Shown here: positions 1-8,472 of the stretch, in pieces
Numbering within the stretch: the first letter of the stretch is position 1
Layout: each line of letters opens with the position of its first letter
Source: Terriglobia bacterium
GTDB taxonomy: Bacteria > Acidobacteriota > Terriglobia > Terriglobales > Acidobacteriaceae
Direction: 5' to 3'
NCBI GenBank assembly: GCA_020073465.1
Contig: JAIQFC010000003.1
Span: 248,001-312,000, forward strand
DNA length: 64,000 nt
Translations under genes and position numbers: made by a program
Notes under the pieces: model-generated
The model's input: the letters and a program-made list of their open reading frames with translations, nothing else
Told to the model about the DNA's origin: nothing
The model's database searches: none

Positions 1-967
1 TGGCAAATCGCCCAAGTGGAGTTTTGATCTTCAAAAAGAATTTCGTGTCCAGCAGCGTAGGGTACAACTTCCCCATCCACCGATCTCTCATACGGGAACG
101 CCGTTCCGCCGCGGGAACCATCAGTTCATAACCAAACTCCTGCAGGCAGTTCCCAATCGTTGACTCCAGTTTTTCTATCTCCTGCGCCGAGAGTTTTTCC
201 TTCCAGCGATTCACCGGATTTCCTCCGCTCTCTTTTGGGTCTTCCCGAAAAGAGGAGTTCGACTCGCGAACTCGGCCTAGCCCGGCTTGTTGAACGCGGT
301 CGTAGTCGAGATCATGATCTATAAACCCGCCCAGTTCCCGCAGCACGCGATGCGGGTCAGCCACAAGTTCCTCGTAGCGGATCTCGATGTAATCCGGCGG
401 GATCTGCCGGCCGTGACTCCGGCCACGTCGCACGGTCCACTGCCAGTACAGCGCCGTTTCCAGCAACCCACGCTGCCTCCGGTCCCAGGGAAAAGGACGA
501 AAGCCTCCCATCTTCATCAGTGAGAGCGCAATATCGCGACCATCGCGGACGATATGAACGAAGATGGCATTCGGGATCTCGCGCTTGATCCTGGGCACGT
601 GCAACACGGTGTCGGGGTCATAAACGGCCCACCGCGAGGCATTCTGCTGACGTGCAATCTCATCCATCGTGACCCGCATGAAATCGCCGCCATTGCGGCA
701 TTCGTTGAGAACCTTGCTTCTAACCAGCGAGGCATCGAGGCCCGACCTGCGAAAGCCCTTGCTGCGCAGCCACACCTCGGCTACCTTCTCCCGATTTTTC
801 AGTTTGTCGAGTGATCCAAACCGCGGAATGAGAATCTTGTAGACGGGCAAGTAGCCACGGTATACGGCGAAGCCTCCTGCGGACAACAAAGTGTCATAGA
901 GCAGGTTGGTGCCCGACCGGTGGCATCCCATCACGAATACAGGTGCTTGGCTTCGGGGAGTAGGCAC
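1..967 (-). CDS. Sulfotransferase family protein (3' end outside window)
   Basis: About 322 residues are visible and the reading frame is still open at base 1, so the C-terminus is missing. From the GTG at 967 the protein opens with a beta-strand and the 5'-phosphosulfate loop CHRSGTN (residues 15-21). The 3'-phosphate loop VRDGRDIALSL lies at 140-150. These are the two PAPS-binding motifs of sulfotransferases. It should move sulfate from PAPS onto a hydroxyl, probably on a sugar of the EPS made by the neighbouring genes. It differs from the two other sulfotransferases in the window, which carry SYPxSGNTW loops. The start is uncertain: the GTG at 967 and ATG at 931 are the only good candidates after the in-frame stop. 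Confidence 0.85.
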   Translation of the reverse strand, partial: MPTPRSQAPVFVMGCHRSGTNLLYDTLLSAGGFAVYRGYLPVYKILIPRFGSLDKLKNREKVAEVWLRSKGFRRSGLDASLVRSKVLNECRNGGDFMRVTMDEIARQQNASRWAVYDPDTVLHVPRIKREIPNAIFVHIVRDGRDIALSLMKMGGFRPFPWDRRQRGLLETALYWQWTVRRGRSHGRQIPPDYIEIRYEELVADPHRVLRELGGFIDHDLDYDRVQQAGLGRVRESNSSFREDPKESGGNPVNRWKEKLSAQEIEKLESTIGNCLQEFGYELMVPAAERRSRMRDRWMGKLYPTLLDTKFFLKIKTPLGRFA

Positions 968-1203
968 GGAGAACCCAGTAAAATGGCGCTTTCTGAGGCG
1001 GTAAAGCGTGAGTATAGCATCGTAATAGGATTGCGTTTTTGCTCATTCGTGGAAACATTTTTTGATCTCTATTCATGACTGGCAAGCGGCCTGCCATTCA
1101 GCCGAAAATTGGGGCAGTAACTAAAACATTTACAGAAATTTCTCATTACCCCGGGCCGGATCGTGGGAAGCTATTTCTAAGCGGTCAGTAAGAGGAACAG
1201 AGT

Positions 1204-2730
1204 TTGGGATCCCAGGAAACCATCGCATCAAGTTCAGAACGTATCGTTCCAGCCGTCCTCCAGGACCGCTCCCGAGCCAGTAAACTAGACCGCTCACTGG
1301 CCGGCAGTCTGGCCTGGAGGGCCGCGGGCGACTGGATCAGCCAGGTCTTCTCTTGGCTTTCGTTACTGATCGTCGTCCGCCTGCTGTCGCCGGCTGACTT
1401 CGGGCTGGTCGCCATGGCGGTGATCCTGCTCCCCTACCTGCGCTATGTGGGCGAGTTTGGTATCCCTCGCATCATCGTAAACTTCCCCGACCTGTCTGAA
1501 GACCAGATTGCCCAGCTCAACACCTTTGCCCTTCTTCTGGGCGTTGTCTGCTTCGCTGTGGCCGCCGTCCTTGCTTATCCGGCAGCGCTCTTCTTTCGCA
1601 CGCTGCGCCTCGCTGCCGTGGTCGTCGTCACATGCAGCGCGCTCGTGCCTTGGGGACTTCGAGCAGTATCCGAGGGCCTCCTGAATAAGGAGATGCATTT
1701 CCGGCTGCTCTCCATCTACGACGCCATCAATGCCATCGTGGCCGCTGCCGTGACTTTGGGAATGGCTTACTTTGGCTTCGGATACTGGGCATTGGTCTGG
1801 GGCAACGTTGTGGCCACAGTCGTGCGGACGGCGCTGATCGTGATGGCGCGGCCTCACCGCTATGCCATCCCGCGCCTCTCCACGATCCGCGAGCCTCTTC
1901 TCTTTGGCTGGCATGTACTCGTATCGCTTGTAGCGTTGAATTCCTACCAGCGCCTGGACAATCTCACGGTTGGGCGTGTGCTGGGACAAACTGCCTTGGG
2001 CTTCTACGGCATGGCGTGGACTTTAGCCAACGTGCCTCTGGAGAAAGTCACTTCTCTGGTGACCACAGTTGTTCCCAGCTATCTCGCCGCTGTCCAGAAG
2101 GAGCCCGCCCAGCTTCGCCGCTACATCCGTGCTCTGACCGAAGCGATGTCATTGATTACATTCCCAGCAACCGTCGGCCTCGGACTAGTAGCAAGGGAAC
2201 TGATTCCTCTGGCACTAGGCCACAAGTGGGACGGAGTGGTTCTTCCGCTTGAGATCCTCTCCATCTATGCAGCGTTCCGCTCGATTATCGCCCTGCTCTC
2301 CAAGGTTCTGACTGCTGTCGGAAATCCGCGCTTCGTGATGCGGGATGATCTTTTTGCGCTCGCCATTCTCCCCATCGCGTTCTACTTCGGCAGCCGCTGG
2401 GGCACAGGCGGAGTCGCCTGGGGATGGGTGGCCGCCTATCCGCTGGTCGCCCTTCCGCTGTATTGGAAGACGTTTCAAACCATCGGCATGAAAACGGGTG
2501 AATATCTTCGCGCCCTCCGTCCAGCGCTCGATTGCACTTTGATCATGACCGCTGCTGTTTTACTGCTCAAATGGAAGATGCCGATGTCCTTGCCGCTTGC
2601 GATAAGGCTGGTGATCGAGGTGACCATCGGCTCGATCATGTATGCGAGCGCAGCTTTTCTATTTCACCGTGAACGCATGAAGGCATTCTTGGAATTGGCA
2701 AGAAGCTTCAAGCGTAATCGTCGGAAGTGA
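1204..2730 (+). CDS. Polysaccharide flippase (Wzx/PST, MOP superfamily)
   Basis: 508 residues. After a polar N-terminus of about 35 residues the protein is a chain of hydrophobic segments (about 12-14) to residue 480, with the opening SLAWRAAGDWISQVFSWLS and LLSPADFGLVAMA pattern of PST-type exporters. Family members flip undecaprenyl-linked repeat units across the inner membrane before Wzy polymerisation, and a Wzy-type protein is encoded at 17,066-18,427. The chosen start is TTG, preceded by AGAGGAAC at suitable spacing. Later internal ATG codons would remove the first membrane helix. It reads away from the sulfotransferase at 967 and may share the 236-bp divergent promoter region with it. 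Confidence 0.85.
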   Translation: MGSQETIASSSERIVPAVLQDRSRASKLDRSLAGSLAWRAAGDWISQVFSWLSLLIVVRLLSPADFGLVAMAVILLPYLRYVGEFGIPRIIVNFPDLSEDQIAQLNTFALLLGVVCFAVAAVLAYPAALFFRTLRLAAVVVVTCSALVPWGLRAVSEGLLNKEMHFRLLSIYDAINAIVAAAVTLGMAYFGFGYWALVWGNVVATVVRTALIVMARPHRYAIPRLSTIREPLLFGWHVLVSLVALNSYQRLDNLTVGRVLGQTALGFYGMAWTLANVPLEKVTSLVTTVVPSYLAAVQKEPAQLRRYIRALTEAMSLITFPATVGLGLVARELIPLALGHKWDGVVLPLEILSIYAAFRSIIALLSKVLTAVGNPRFVMRDDLFALAILPIAFYFGSRWGTGGVAWGWVAAYPLVALPLYWKTFQTIGMKTGEYLRALRPALDCTLIMTAAVLLLKWKMPMSLPLAIRLVIEVTIGSIMYASAAFLFHRERMKAFLELARSFKRNRRK

Positions 2731-2804
2731 TCATCGTCACCTGAGCCGCATGCGAGCGCTGTTCGCAGTGATAAGCTGTTTTTTCTGTAGGCAGACCTTG
2801 AACA

Positions 2805-4730
2805 TTGATTTTGCTCGTTGGTGTCCGCGCATTTATCGACGATAAGGCAGGCGTCTATTTGGAACTAAGAAAGGAAATCGACGAACTCCTCGCGCGCAAC
2901 TCCTGGCGGGCTGCCTACTGCCGCTTGGGCGACCTGTGGCGGCAGGAACCAGGCCAGGTTGCCGCGGCATTCGTAGTCTCGCGCTGCGAAAAGCTGCGAG
3001 GCCAGATTTCGTTAACTCCCTTCCGGCTTGCCATCCTGCGCTCTTTCACAGTCGAGCCGCTCATTAGCCTGCTCCGTGCCGTCGCTTTCCTCAGTGGAAT
3101 CGATCTGCAGGTTCATCTAGGCGACTTCAACGCCTATCCGCAGGAGATTCTCGACCGCAACAGTTTGCTCTACCAGTTTTCCCCCGATGTCGTCATCCTC
3201 GCCGCACAGGCGTGTGATGTGGCCCCTGACCTGTGGAACGGATTCGCGGATCTTTCCTCCGAAGAGGCCGCAGCGGCGGCCCAGCGAGTCGTCAACAACT
3301 ATCGACAGTGGGCACGAGCTTTCCGCGAACACAGTCAGGCCAGCCTGATCGTTCATGCCCTCGAGCAACCATCTGTTCCTTCCCTAGGCGTACTGGACGC
3401 GCAATCACCTTTGCATCAACGAGCAGCCTTCGAACAAATCAACCAGCAGTTGCTAACCATCGGCACCGAACTCCGCGGAGTTTTCCTGCTCGACTACGAT
3501 TCTCTTGTCGCCCGTCACGGTCGCATCCGCTGGCGCGACCAGCGTAAGTGGCTCACCGCCCGCATGCCCATCGCTGCCGATCACCTGATTCACCTAGCGC
3601 ACGAGTGGCTTCGCTTTTTGGTTCCGCTGAGCGGTAGAACAGCAAAGGCATTGGTCGTCGATCTCGACAACACACTGTGGGGCGGCGTCATCGGCGAAGA
3701 TTGCATGACCGGCATCAAGCTCGGCGCCGAATATCCGGGCGCCAGTTATCAAGCCTTGCAGCGCGCGATGCTTGATTTTGCAAGGAAAGGAATCCTGCTG
3801 GCGATTTGTAGCAAAAACAATCCCGAAGACGCCCTGGAGGCGCTGGAGCATCACCCCGCCATGCTGCTGCGGCCGCAGCACTTCGCAGCCATGCGGATCA
3901 ACTGGAATGACAAAGCTCAGAACCTTCACGAAATCGCGGCCGAGTTGAATATCGGCATCGACTCTCTCGCTTTTCTCGATGACAATCCCGTCGAGCGCGA
4001 GAATGTCCGCGCCACGGTTCCCGAGGTCACGGTCATCGATCTTCCCAACGATCCCACGGACTACGCCGCTGCGCTTCGCGATTGTCCTGTTTTTGAGCGC
4101 CTCACGCTTTCCCCCGAAGACCAGGACCGTACCGCTCTCTATGCCGCAGAACGCGAACGTTCCCACGCCGAGCAGACTCTCACGTCCAAGGAGGACTTCT
4201 TCCGCTTTCTCGAGCAAGAAGCCGAAGTTGCTCTGGTCGTGCCTCCCACCTTCGCGCGCGTTTCACAGCTCACGCAGAAAACGAATCAGTTTAATCTGAC
4301 GACCCGCCGCTACACCGAGCAGCAGATTGCCGACATTGCAGCGGAACCAGTTGCGCAGGTTAGCTCCATCCGCGTCCGCGACCGCTACGGCGACCATGGG
4401 CTCGTAGGCGTTGCTATTACTCGCGATCGGGGCGAGGATTGCGAAATCGACACCTTTCTGCTGAGTTGCCGCGTGCTCGGCCGAACCGTGGAGAGCGCCT
4501 TGCTCGCCCACCTGGCGGAGCAAGCGCGCGCTCGCGGACGCCGCCGCCTTCTCGGCTGCTTCCTGCCTACTCGGAAAAATGCTCCCGCGCGCAACTTCTA
4601 TTCCCAACACGGCTTCGAGCTTCAATCGCAAAATGGAGACGGCTCGCTCTGGGTTCTCGACCTGCACCAGGTCACCGTGTCTCCTCCCGCGTGGATCAAG
4701 ATGAACATTGCGAATGGAGGAAAGAATTGA
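2805..4730 (+). CDS. FkbH-like HAD-IIIC acyl-phosphatase/transferase with C-terminal GNAT-like domain
   Basis: 641 residues. An N-terminal FkbH-type domain (about 1-270) precedes the HAD core: nucleophile motif VDLDNTLWGG (Asp near 284), ICSKNNPED near 327 and FLDDNPVERE near 390. The C-terminal 150 residues look like the GNAT-like tail of the family. Characterised FkbH proteins take the glyceryl group of 1,3-bisphosphoglycerate and load it on a stand-alone acyl carrier protein; such an ACP is the next gene, overlapping by 4 bp. Here the pair sits in an EPS locus rather than a polyketide cluster, so the product may be a glyceryl- or lactyl-type decoration (inference). The TTG start at 2805 is uncertain; TTG at 2811 is an alternative. 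Confidence 0.85.
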   Translation: MILLVGVRAFIDDKAGVYLELRKEIDELLARNSWRAAYCRLGDLWRQEPGQVAAAFVVSRCEKLRGQISLTPFRLAILRSFTVEPLISLLRAVAFLSGIDLQVHLGDFNAYPQEILDRNSLLYQFSPDVVILAAQACDVAPDLWNGFADLSSEEAAAAAQRVVNNYRQWARAFREHSQASLIVHALEQPSVPSLGVLDAQSPLHQRAAFEQINQQLLTIGTELRGVFLLDYDSLVARHGRIRWRDQRKWLTARMPIAADHLIHLAHEWLRFLVPLSGRTAKALVVDLDNTLWGGVIGEDCMTGIKLGAEYPGASYQALQRAMLDFARKGILLAICSKNNPEDALEALEHHPAMLLRPQHFAAMRINWNDKAQNLHEIAAELNIGIDSLAFLDDNPVERENVRATVPEVTVIDLPNDPTDYAAALRDCPVFERLTLSPEDQDRTALYAAERERSHAEQTLTSKEDFFRFLEQEAEVALVVPPTFARVSQLTQKTNQFNLTTRRYTEQQIADIAAEPVAQVSSIRVRDRYGDHGLVGVAITRDRGEDCEIDTFLLSCRVLGRTVESALLAHLAEQARARGRRRLLGCFLPTRKNAPARNFYSQHGFELQSQNGDGSLWVLDLHQVTVSPPAWIKMNIANGGKN

Positions 4731-4978
4731 GTCCCGGCGTTTTCGAGCAAGTGCGAAGCATTGCGGCCGATCTGTTTGCGGTGCCCAATCACAGGCTCAC
4801 TGCGGAATCCTCGCCCGAGACGTTGGAAGCCTGGGACTCCACTCAACACCTCATCCTGGTTCTCGCGCTCGAAGAGCGGTTTGGCTTTCAACTGTACCCG
4901 GAAGAAATTGAACAAATGCACAACCTTGGCGATGTAGCACGCGTGGTCGACGCCAAGCTTCATGCTGCCAAGAGCTAG
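4727..4978 (+). CDS. Acyl carrier protein partner of FkbH
   Basis: 83 residues starting at TTG 4727, which overlaps the FkbH stop codon and is preceded by a strong GGAGG (4715-4719 area). The four-helix ACP pattern is clear. The phosphopantetheine serine is in WDSTQHL, followed by the acidic recognition helix ALEERFGF and a C-terminal EEIEQMHNLGDVARVV helix. It probably carries a glyceryl or similar C3 unit loaded by the FkbH protein and presents it to the downstream acetyltransferase-like protein. The longer frame extending upstream into FkbH is not coding, since it lacks composition typical of a protein and the ribosome-binding site decides the start. Confidence 0.85.
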   Translation: MSPGVFEQVRSIAADLFAVPNHRLTAESSPETLEAWDSTQHLILVLALEERFGFQLYPEEIEQMHNLGDVARVVDAKLHAAKS

Positions 4979-4998
4979 CCGGCAATCCGACCAACTCC

Positions 4999-6117
4999 AT
5001 GCCGATTGTCATCCAGCCTTATCGTGAAGAACATGAATCCGCGGTGCAGGAATTCAATCGGCGCTTGCAGGCGGCTGGCGACCCCGACCTCGTCTTCTAC
5101 AAAACAAGTGCACCTCAGTGGCTTCCCAAGATCGAGGCACACCCCGTCTACAACGAGTATTTCGTTGCAGTGGATTCCTGCCTTGTACGCGGCGCATACG
5201 CTTTGAAGCACGAGCAAGTGTTCGTTCCGGGCAAAGGCAGTGTCAGTGTTGCCTGCTACCACCATCCTCTTTCCGAAGGAATCATCAACCGCTCCTATGC
5301 GAGCCTCGGTGGCCTGATGGTACGCGACGCTCTCTCACGTCAGCCACTGCTCTACGCGCTAGGAATGGGTGGTTACGATCGTCCGCTGCCCAAGATGCTG
5401 AAGGCACTTGGCTGGAGTCTTGTCTCGCTGCCCTTCTTCTTCAAAGTCGTCCATCCCAGCCATTTCCTAAGAGAGATGCACCTCCTTCGCACGTCGCCGC
5501 TACGCTGCGCCCTCATGAATGCCGGCGCGGTCACTGGCCTTGGATGGTTGGCGATCCGCGCCGCTCAAAGTACATTACGCGCGCGGGCGCCGCGCTTGGC
5601 GCAAATTGCCTCGGATCGAGTCGACGAATTCTCAAGCTGGGCTGACTCACTCTGGCTGCAGTCCCGCGAGCAATATCAGATGACCACGGTTCGCGACTCC
5701 GATACTCTACGCCGGCTCTATGCCCGCACTGACGAGCATTTCACTCGCCTGCGCATTCGTCGCGGCGCGACGGATATCGGTTGGGCTGTGGTGGGCAAGC
5801 GGAGGAAAGACGCCAAATACGGATCAATGTGGGTTGGCTCAATCGTCGACTGCTGGGCTTCTCCAGAGAATGCTCTTGCAGTTGCGCAAGCTGCAACCAA
5901 AGAACTCGAAACCCAAGGTGCGGATCTCATCGTCTCCAACCAAAGCCACACCTCTTGGGGCCACGCACTCGAACACTGCGGCTTCTTCAAAGGCCCGTCC
6001 AATTTTATCTTCGCGGCGTCAAAGAAGTATGCCGAGATTCTTCAGCCCTTGGGGGAAAATAGCCGCGCCTTCCACATCACGCGCGCCGACGGAGACGGCC
6101 TCCCGCGCAATTTCTGA
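4999..6117 (+). CDS. GNAT-like acyltransferase of the FkbH-ACP unit
   Basis: 372 residues beginning at ATG 4999, 20 bp after the ACP. The protein has two GNAT-like halves: an N-terminal part (about 1-150, PYREEHESAVQEFN opening typical of acetyltransferases) and a C-terminal part (about 225-350). A central segment around 165-190 is hydrophobic. No catalytic residue can be assigned by eye. Position and spacing suggest it uses the acyl-ACP made by the two genes before it to acylate an EPS precursor. It ends 28 bp from the convergent sulfotransferase gene. Family placement is moderately certain; substrate is unknown. Confidence 0.6.
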   Translation: MPIVIQPYREEHESAVQEFNRRLQAAGDPDLVFYKTSAPQWLPKIEAHPVYNEYFVAVDSCLVRGAYALKHEQVFVPGKGSVSVACYHHPLSEGIINRSYASLGGLMVRDALSRQPLLYALGMGGYDRPLPKMLKALGWSLVSLPFFFKVVHPSHFLREMHLLRTSPLRCALMNAGAVTGLGWLAIRAAQSTLRARAPRLAQIASDRVDEFSSWADSLWLQSREQYQMTTVRDSDTLRRLYARTDEHFTRLRIRRGATDIGWAVVGKRRKDAKYGSMWVGSIVDCWASPENALAVAQAATKELETQGADLIVSNQSHTSWGHALEHCGFFKGPSNFIFAASKKYAEILQPLGENSRAFHITRADGDGLPRNF

Positions 6118-6145
6118 CCCCCCCCAACACAGAATCGCAATCCCG

Positions 6146-7006
6146 TCACTCCCGTGCCGCCACCGGCAACACATGGCTTTCCACCTCGGCACTCAGGGCG
6201 TACCCCAACGTCTTCATAATCGGTGCCCAGGCATTTTCAATGAGCACCACGGACTCTTCCGGAAGCACCGTGCGCCATCCCCCCGACCCCGCCTTGCGCA
6301 CAAATGGCTTGTCCTGACGAGTACCACGGGTCTGCACCCACTTGCCTCCCTGCTCTTTTTCCAGCTTCCGCATGCGGTCCGCGGAGCTCATCTCCGCCGC
6401 TCGCGCCAGTCTTTCCGGCACTGGCTCAAAACTGAGCAGCCGCGCAACTTTCGCCAACTCATGCTCCGGATCCACAAGCAAATCCTCATAGCGCAGCAAG
6501 AGAAAATTCTCCTGTCCCTGCCGCGTGCTCAGCCAGCTGGTCACGTGTTCTCCCCAGGACCCCAGCCTTGCCCAGTACACCGGCTCCATCCACCGCGGAA
6601 CAAATTTCTCAATCGGATAAGCCTCTCCCATCGAACGCTGCTTCATCTCCCAGTGATAGTTCGAAACCGCAACGTCGCGCGGGTCGCGCACGATGTAGAT
6701 GATCCGCTTGTAGAGAGGATCGAAACACTCGTGGCTCTTCAAAATCCGGGGCCGGGGCAAGTTGCGCAGAGTGCGGTCGGAATGTTTGTACATGTCCGGA
6801 ACCAGCCGTTCCACGTTCAGAAAAGTCACCGCCTCCCGCTGGTAGACCAGGTTGCCGACCAGGAATCGCACCCACGTATTGCCCGACCGCGGATACGAGG
6901 TCAGGAAAGTATCATCGGGAAAGATCGTGATATCCCTTTCCACCCTCAGCCGGCGGGAGAATACGTCGGCAACGCGGGATAAATGTTTCAGGCCCCTCCT
7001 TATCAT
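6146..7006 (-). CDS. Sulfotransferase domain protein
   Basis: 286 residues, complete. The 5'-phosphosulfate loop is SYPRSGNTWVRF (38-49) and the 3'-phosphate motif is IVRDPRDVAVSNY (105-117), with the conserved PRILKSHECF between them at 86-95. The C-terminal KxxWxxTRGxR-like segment is also typical of PAPS-dependent sulfotransferases. It is a close paralogue of the protein at 30,716-31,582: both share FPDD before the P-loop and the same motif spacing. It probably sulfates an EPS sugar or lipid-linked repeat unit in the cytoplasm. It lies 73 bp downstream of the FemAB-like gene on the same strand and is probably co-transcribed. Confidence 0.9.
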   Translation of the reverse strand: MIRRGLKHLSRVADVFSRRLRVERDITIFPDDTFLTSYPRSGNTWVRFLVGNLVYQREAVTFLNVERLVPDMYKHSDRTLRNLPRPRILKSHECFDPLYKRIIYIVRDPRDVAVSNYHWEMKQRSMGEAYPIEKFVPRWMEPVYWARLGSWGEHVTSWLSTRQGQENFLLLRYEDLLVDPEHELAKVARLLSFEPVPERLARAAEMSSADRMRKLEKEQGGKWVQTRGTRQDKPFVRKAGSGGWRTVLPEESVVLIENAWAPIMKTLGYALSAEVESHVLPVAARE

Positions 7007-7079
7007 CTATATCCCTCCGAGTCCCCAGAAGCTCCTGACTCCGATCCTGCATCATCGCCGCGGAGATGACTTTCCACAT

Positions 7080-8096
7080 TCACCCCACCGGCTGCGCCTT
7101 CTCTGTCTTCAGCCATCCCAGTAGCCGCTGCTTGCGAGCATGCATCTTCTTGGCTTCATCCCGCAGCTTGCCCACGATCTGATGTCGCGACTTCGAGAAC
7201 CACGGCACCCGGTGCGGCACGCATCCGTACTTTTCCTTATACTTACCCTCGCCGCCCCAGTCGTAAACTTCCGCGCCGCGCTTCTTCCAATACCGCATTA
7301 CGTACCAATGCATGTGTTCATTGGGGCGCCAAATCTGTCCCGAGCGCAGGCTCGCGTTCCCCCAGAACTCGGCAATCTTGTTGAATCCAGGAAAAACTCC
7401 GGTGGCAATGCACCTCCCTTCCGGATCACGCGCCCGCAGCAGCAACACGCACCCGGTCGGTTCCATGTGCTTAATCAGGCTCCGGACGCGATCCTTTCCG
7501 TACGTCGGCACGAGCCCCTGCTTTGCAAACACGTCCTTGAGGTGCTCGTAATACTCGTCTGCGAATGTGAGGTCGTGGGCCTCTTCGATGGTGACACCGC
7601 TCTTCTCCGCCTTCCGAATGCAGCGCCGGCAAGAGCTCTCCATGCGATTGAAGATTTCCTCTTCGCTTTTCCGCAGGTCCGTGCGATACGACGCGTACGA
7701 GCGACATGTGAACCCCAGCGTCTCTCCATCCTCGACCACGAATAGAGGATCGGAGACCTCCATGTGCATGCACTTGAGTGTGTCCCAGGCAAGCTTCTCG
7801 ACCGCCGCCAGCGCCGACACGCGCGAAGCTCCCGGCAGCATGTTGAAGCCGACGTAAGGCGTCGTCCAGCCCGGAAAAGAACTCCCCAAGACCTTGATTC
7901 CGAACTTTGTGAACGTCAAGCCCGAAAAATATCCAGCGAGCTGACCGTCTTCCCAGAGTTCCACGAGCAGCGGCGTGGCCCTCTGCGTATCACCGATGAA
8001 GCGCAGCCACTCGCGAGTCTGAAATACTGTCCGATCAGGCAACTCGTCGAGTGCTTTCCAGTCGGCAGCCTCGAAGTCAACGATGCGGGCTTTCAT
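7080..8096 (-). CDS. FemAB/GNAT-like transferase
   Basis: 338 residues with ATG start at 8096. It has the double-GNAT layout of FemAB and of the Acetyltransf_6 family: an N-terminal half opening with WKALDELPDRTVFQTREWLRF, a central CRRCIRKAEKSGV helix, and the terminal WGGEGKYKEKYG motif that resembles the YDFG..YK.KFG motif of EPS-linked FemAB proteins. FemAB-like genes are regular members of XrtA-type polysaccharide loci, where their acceptor is not known. A candidate activator-dependent promoter (8263-8296) sits about 165 bp upstream. The function of transferring an aminoacyl or acyl group is inferred from family membership. Confidence 0.7.
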   Translation of the reverse strand: MKARIVDFEAADWKALDELPDRTVFQTREWLRFIGDTQRATPLLVELWEDGQLAGYFSGLTFTKFGIKVLGSSFPGWTTPYVGFNMLPGASRVSALAAVEKLAWDTLKCMHMEVSDPLFVVEDGETLGFTCRSYASYRTDLRKSEEEIFNRMESSCRRCIRKAEKSGVTIEEAHDLTFADEYYEHLKDVFAKQGLVPTYGKDRVRSLIKHMEPTGCVLLLRARDPEGRCIATGVFPGFNKIAEFWGNASLRSGQIWRPNEHMHWYVMRYWKKRGAEVYDWGGEGKYKEKYGCVPHRVPWFSKSRHQIVGKLRDEAKKMHARKQRLLGWLKTEKAQPVG

Positions 8097-8472
8097 AGTC
8101 TCGCATTGCTGTGGCCCTACCAGCAGATCCCTTCATATTGTCCACATCCTTCGGGCCGGCGAGACCGGTCCAGGCTTACCAGGTCGATCACGATCTGGCC
8201 GTTACTCAGGCAGTTCGATAGCTGAGTTTTCTTCGCCCCCAAAAATCAGGTTTTCAGTGATTATTATGTATTCGAGAAGTTACAGGCAGGTTAAAGCGCC
8301 TGCGCTAGGCCGATGAGCGGGAAATGCCAAGACACACAACCCACCGCATACGCTCTGACAAATCAGAGCCGCTTACGCTCTCTACGTCCCGCGTAACAAC
8401 TTGGCGGCCCCGCACAATTTAAGGCAGACTGTGATCAGGGATTTGAATCCGATGTAACCCTGGGGACCGTTC
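8097..8472. other. Divergent intergenic region
   Basis: 376 bp between the FemAB-like gene (minus) and asparagine synthase-like gene (plus). No convincing ORF is seen. It contains the paired 7-mer array and CATAAT box listed separately, which points toward the minus-strand gene. No clear sigma-70 promoter for the plus-strand gene could be picked out. Confidence 0.6.
8263..8296 (-). promoter_or_regulatory. Candidate OmpR/PhoB-type activator site plus -10 box
   Basis: On the minus strand the order is CTTTAAC, 4 nt, CTGTAAC, 10 nt, CATAAT. The two 7-mers start 11 bp apart, the spacing used by OmpR/PhoB-type regulators, and lie where a -35 box would be. The same arrangement with the same 10-nt gap occurs at 33,902-33,935. 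Pattern is seen in sequence; the regulator is inferred. Confidence 0.45.

Noticed and set aside
1363-1989. Long minus-strand open frame inside the flippase gene
   Set aside because: It is antisense to a well-supported membrane protein gene and has low-complexity charged composition typical of a shadow frame.
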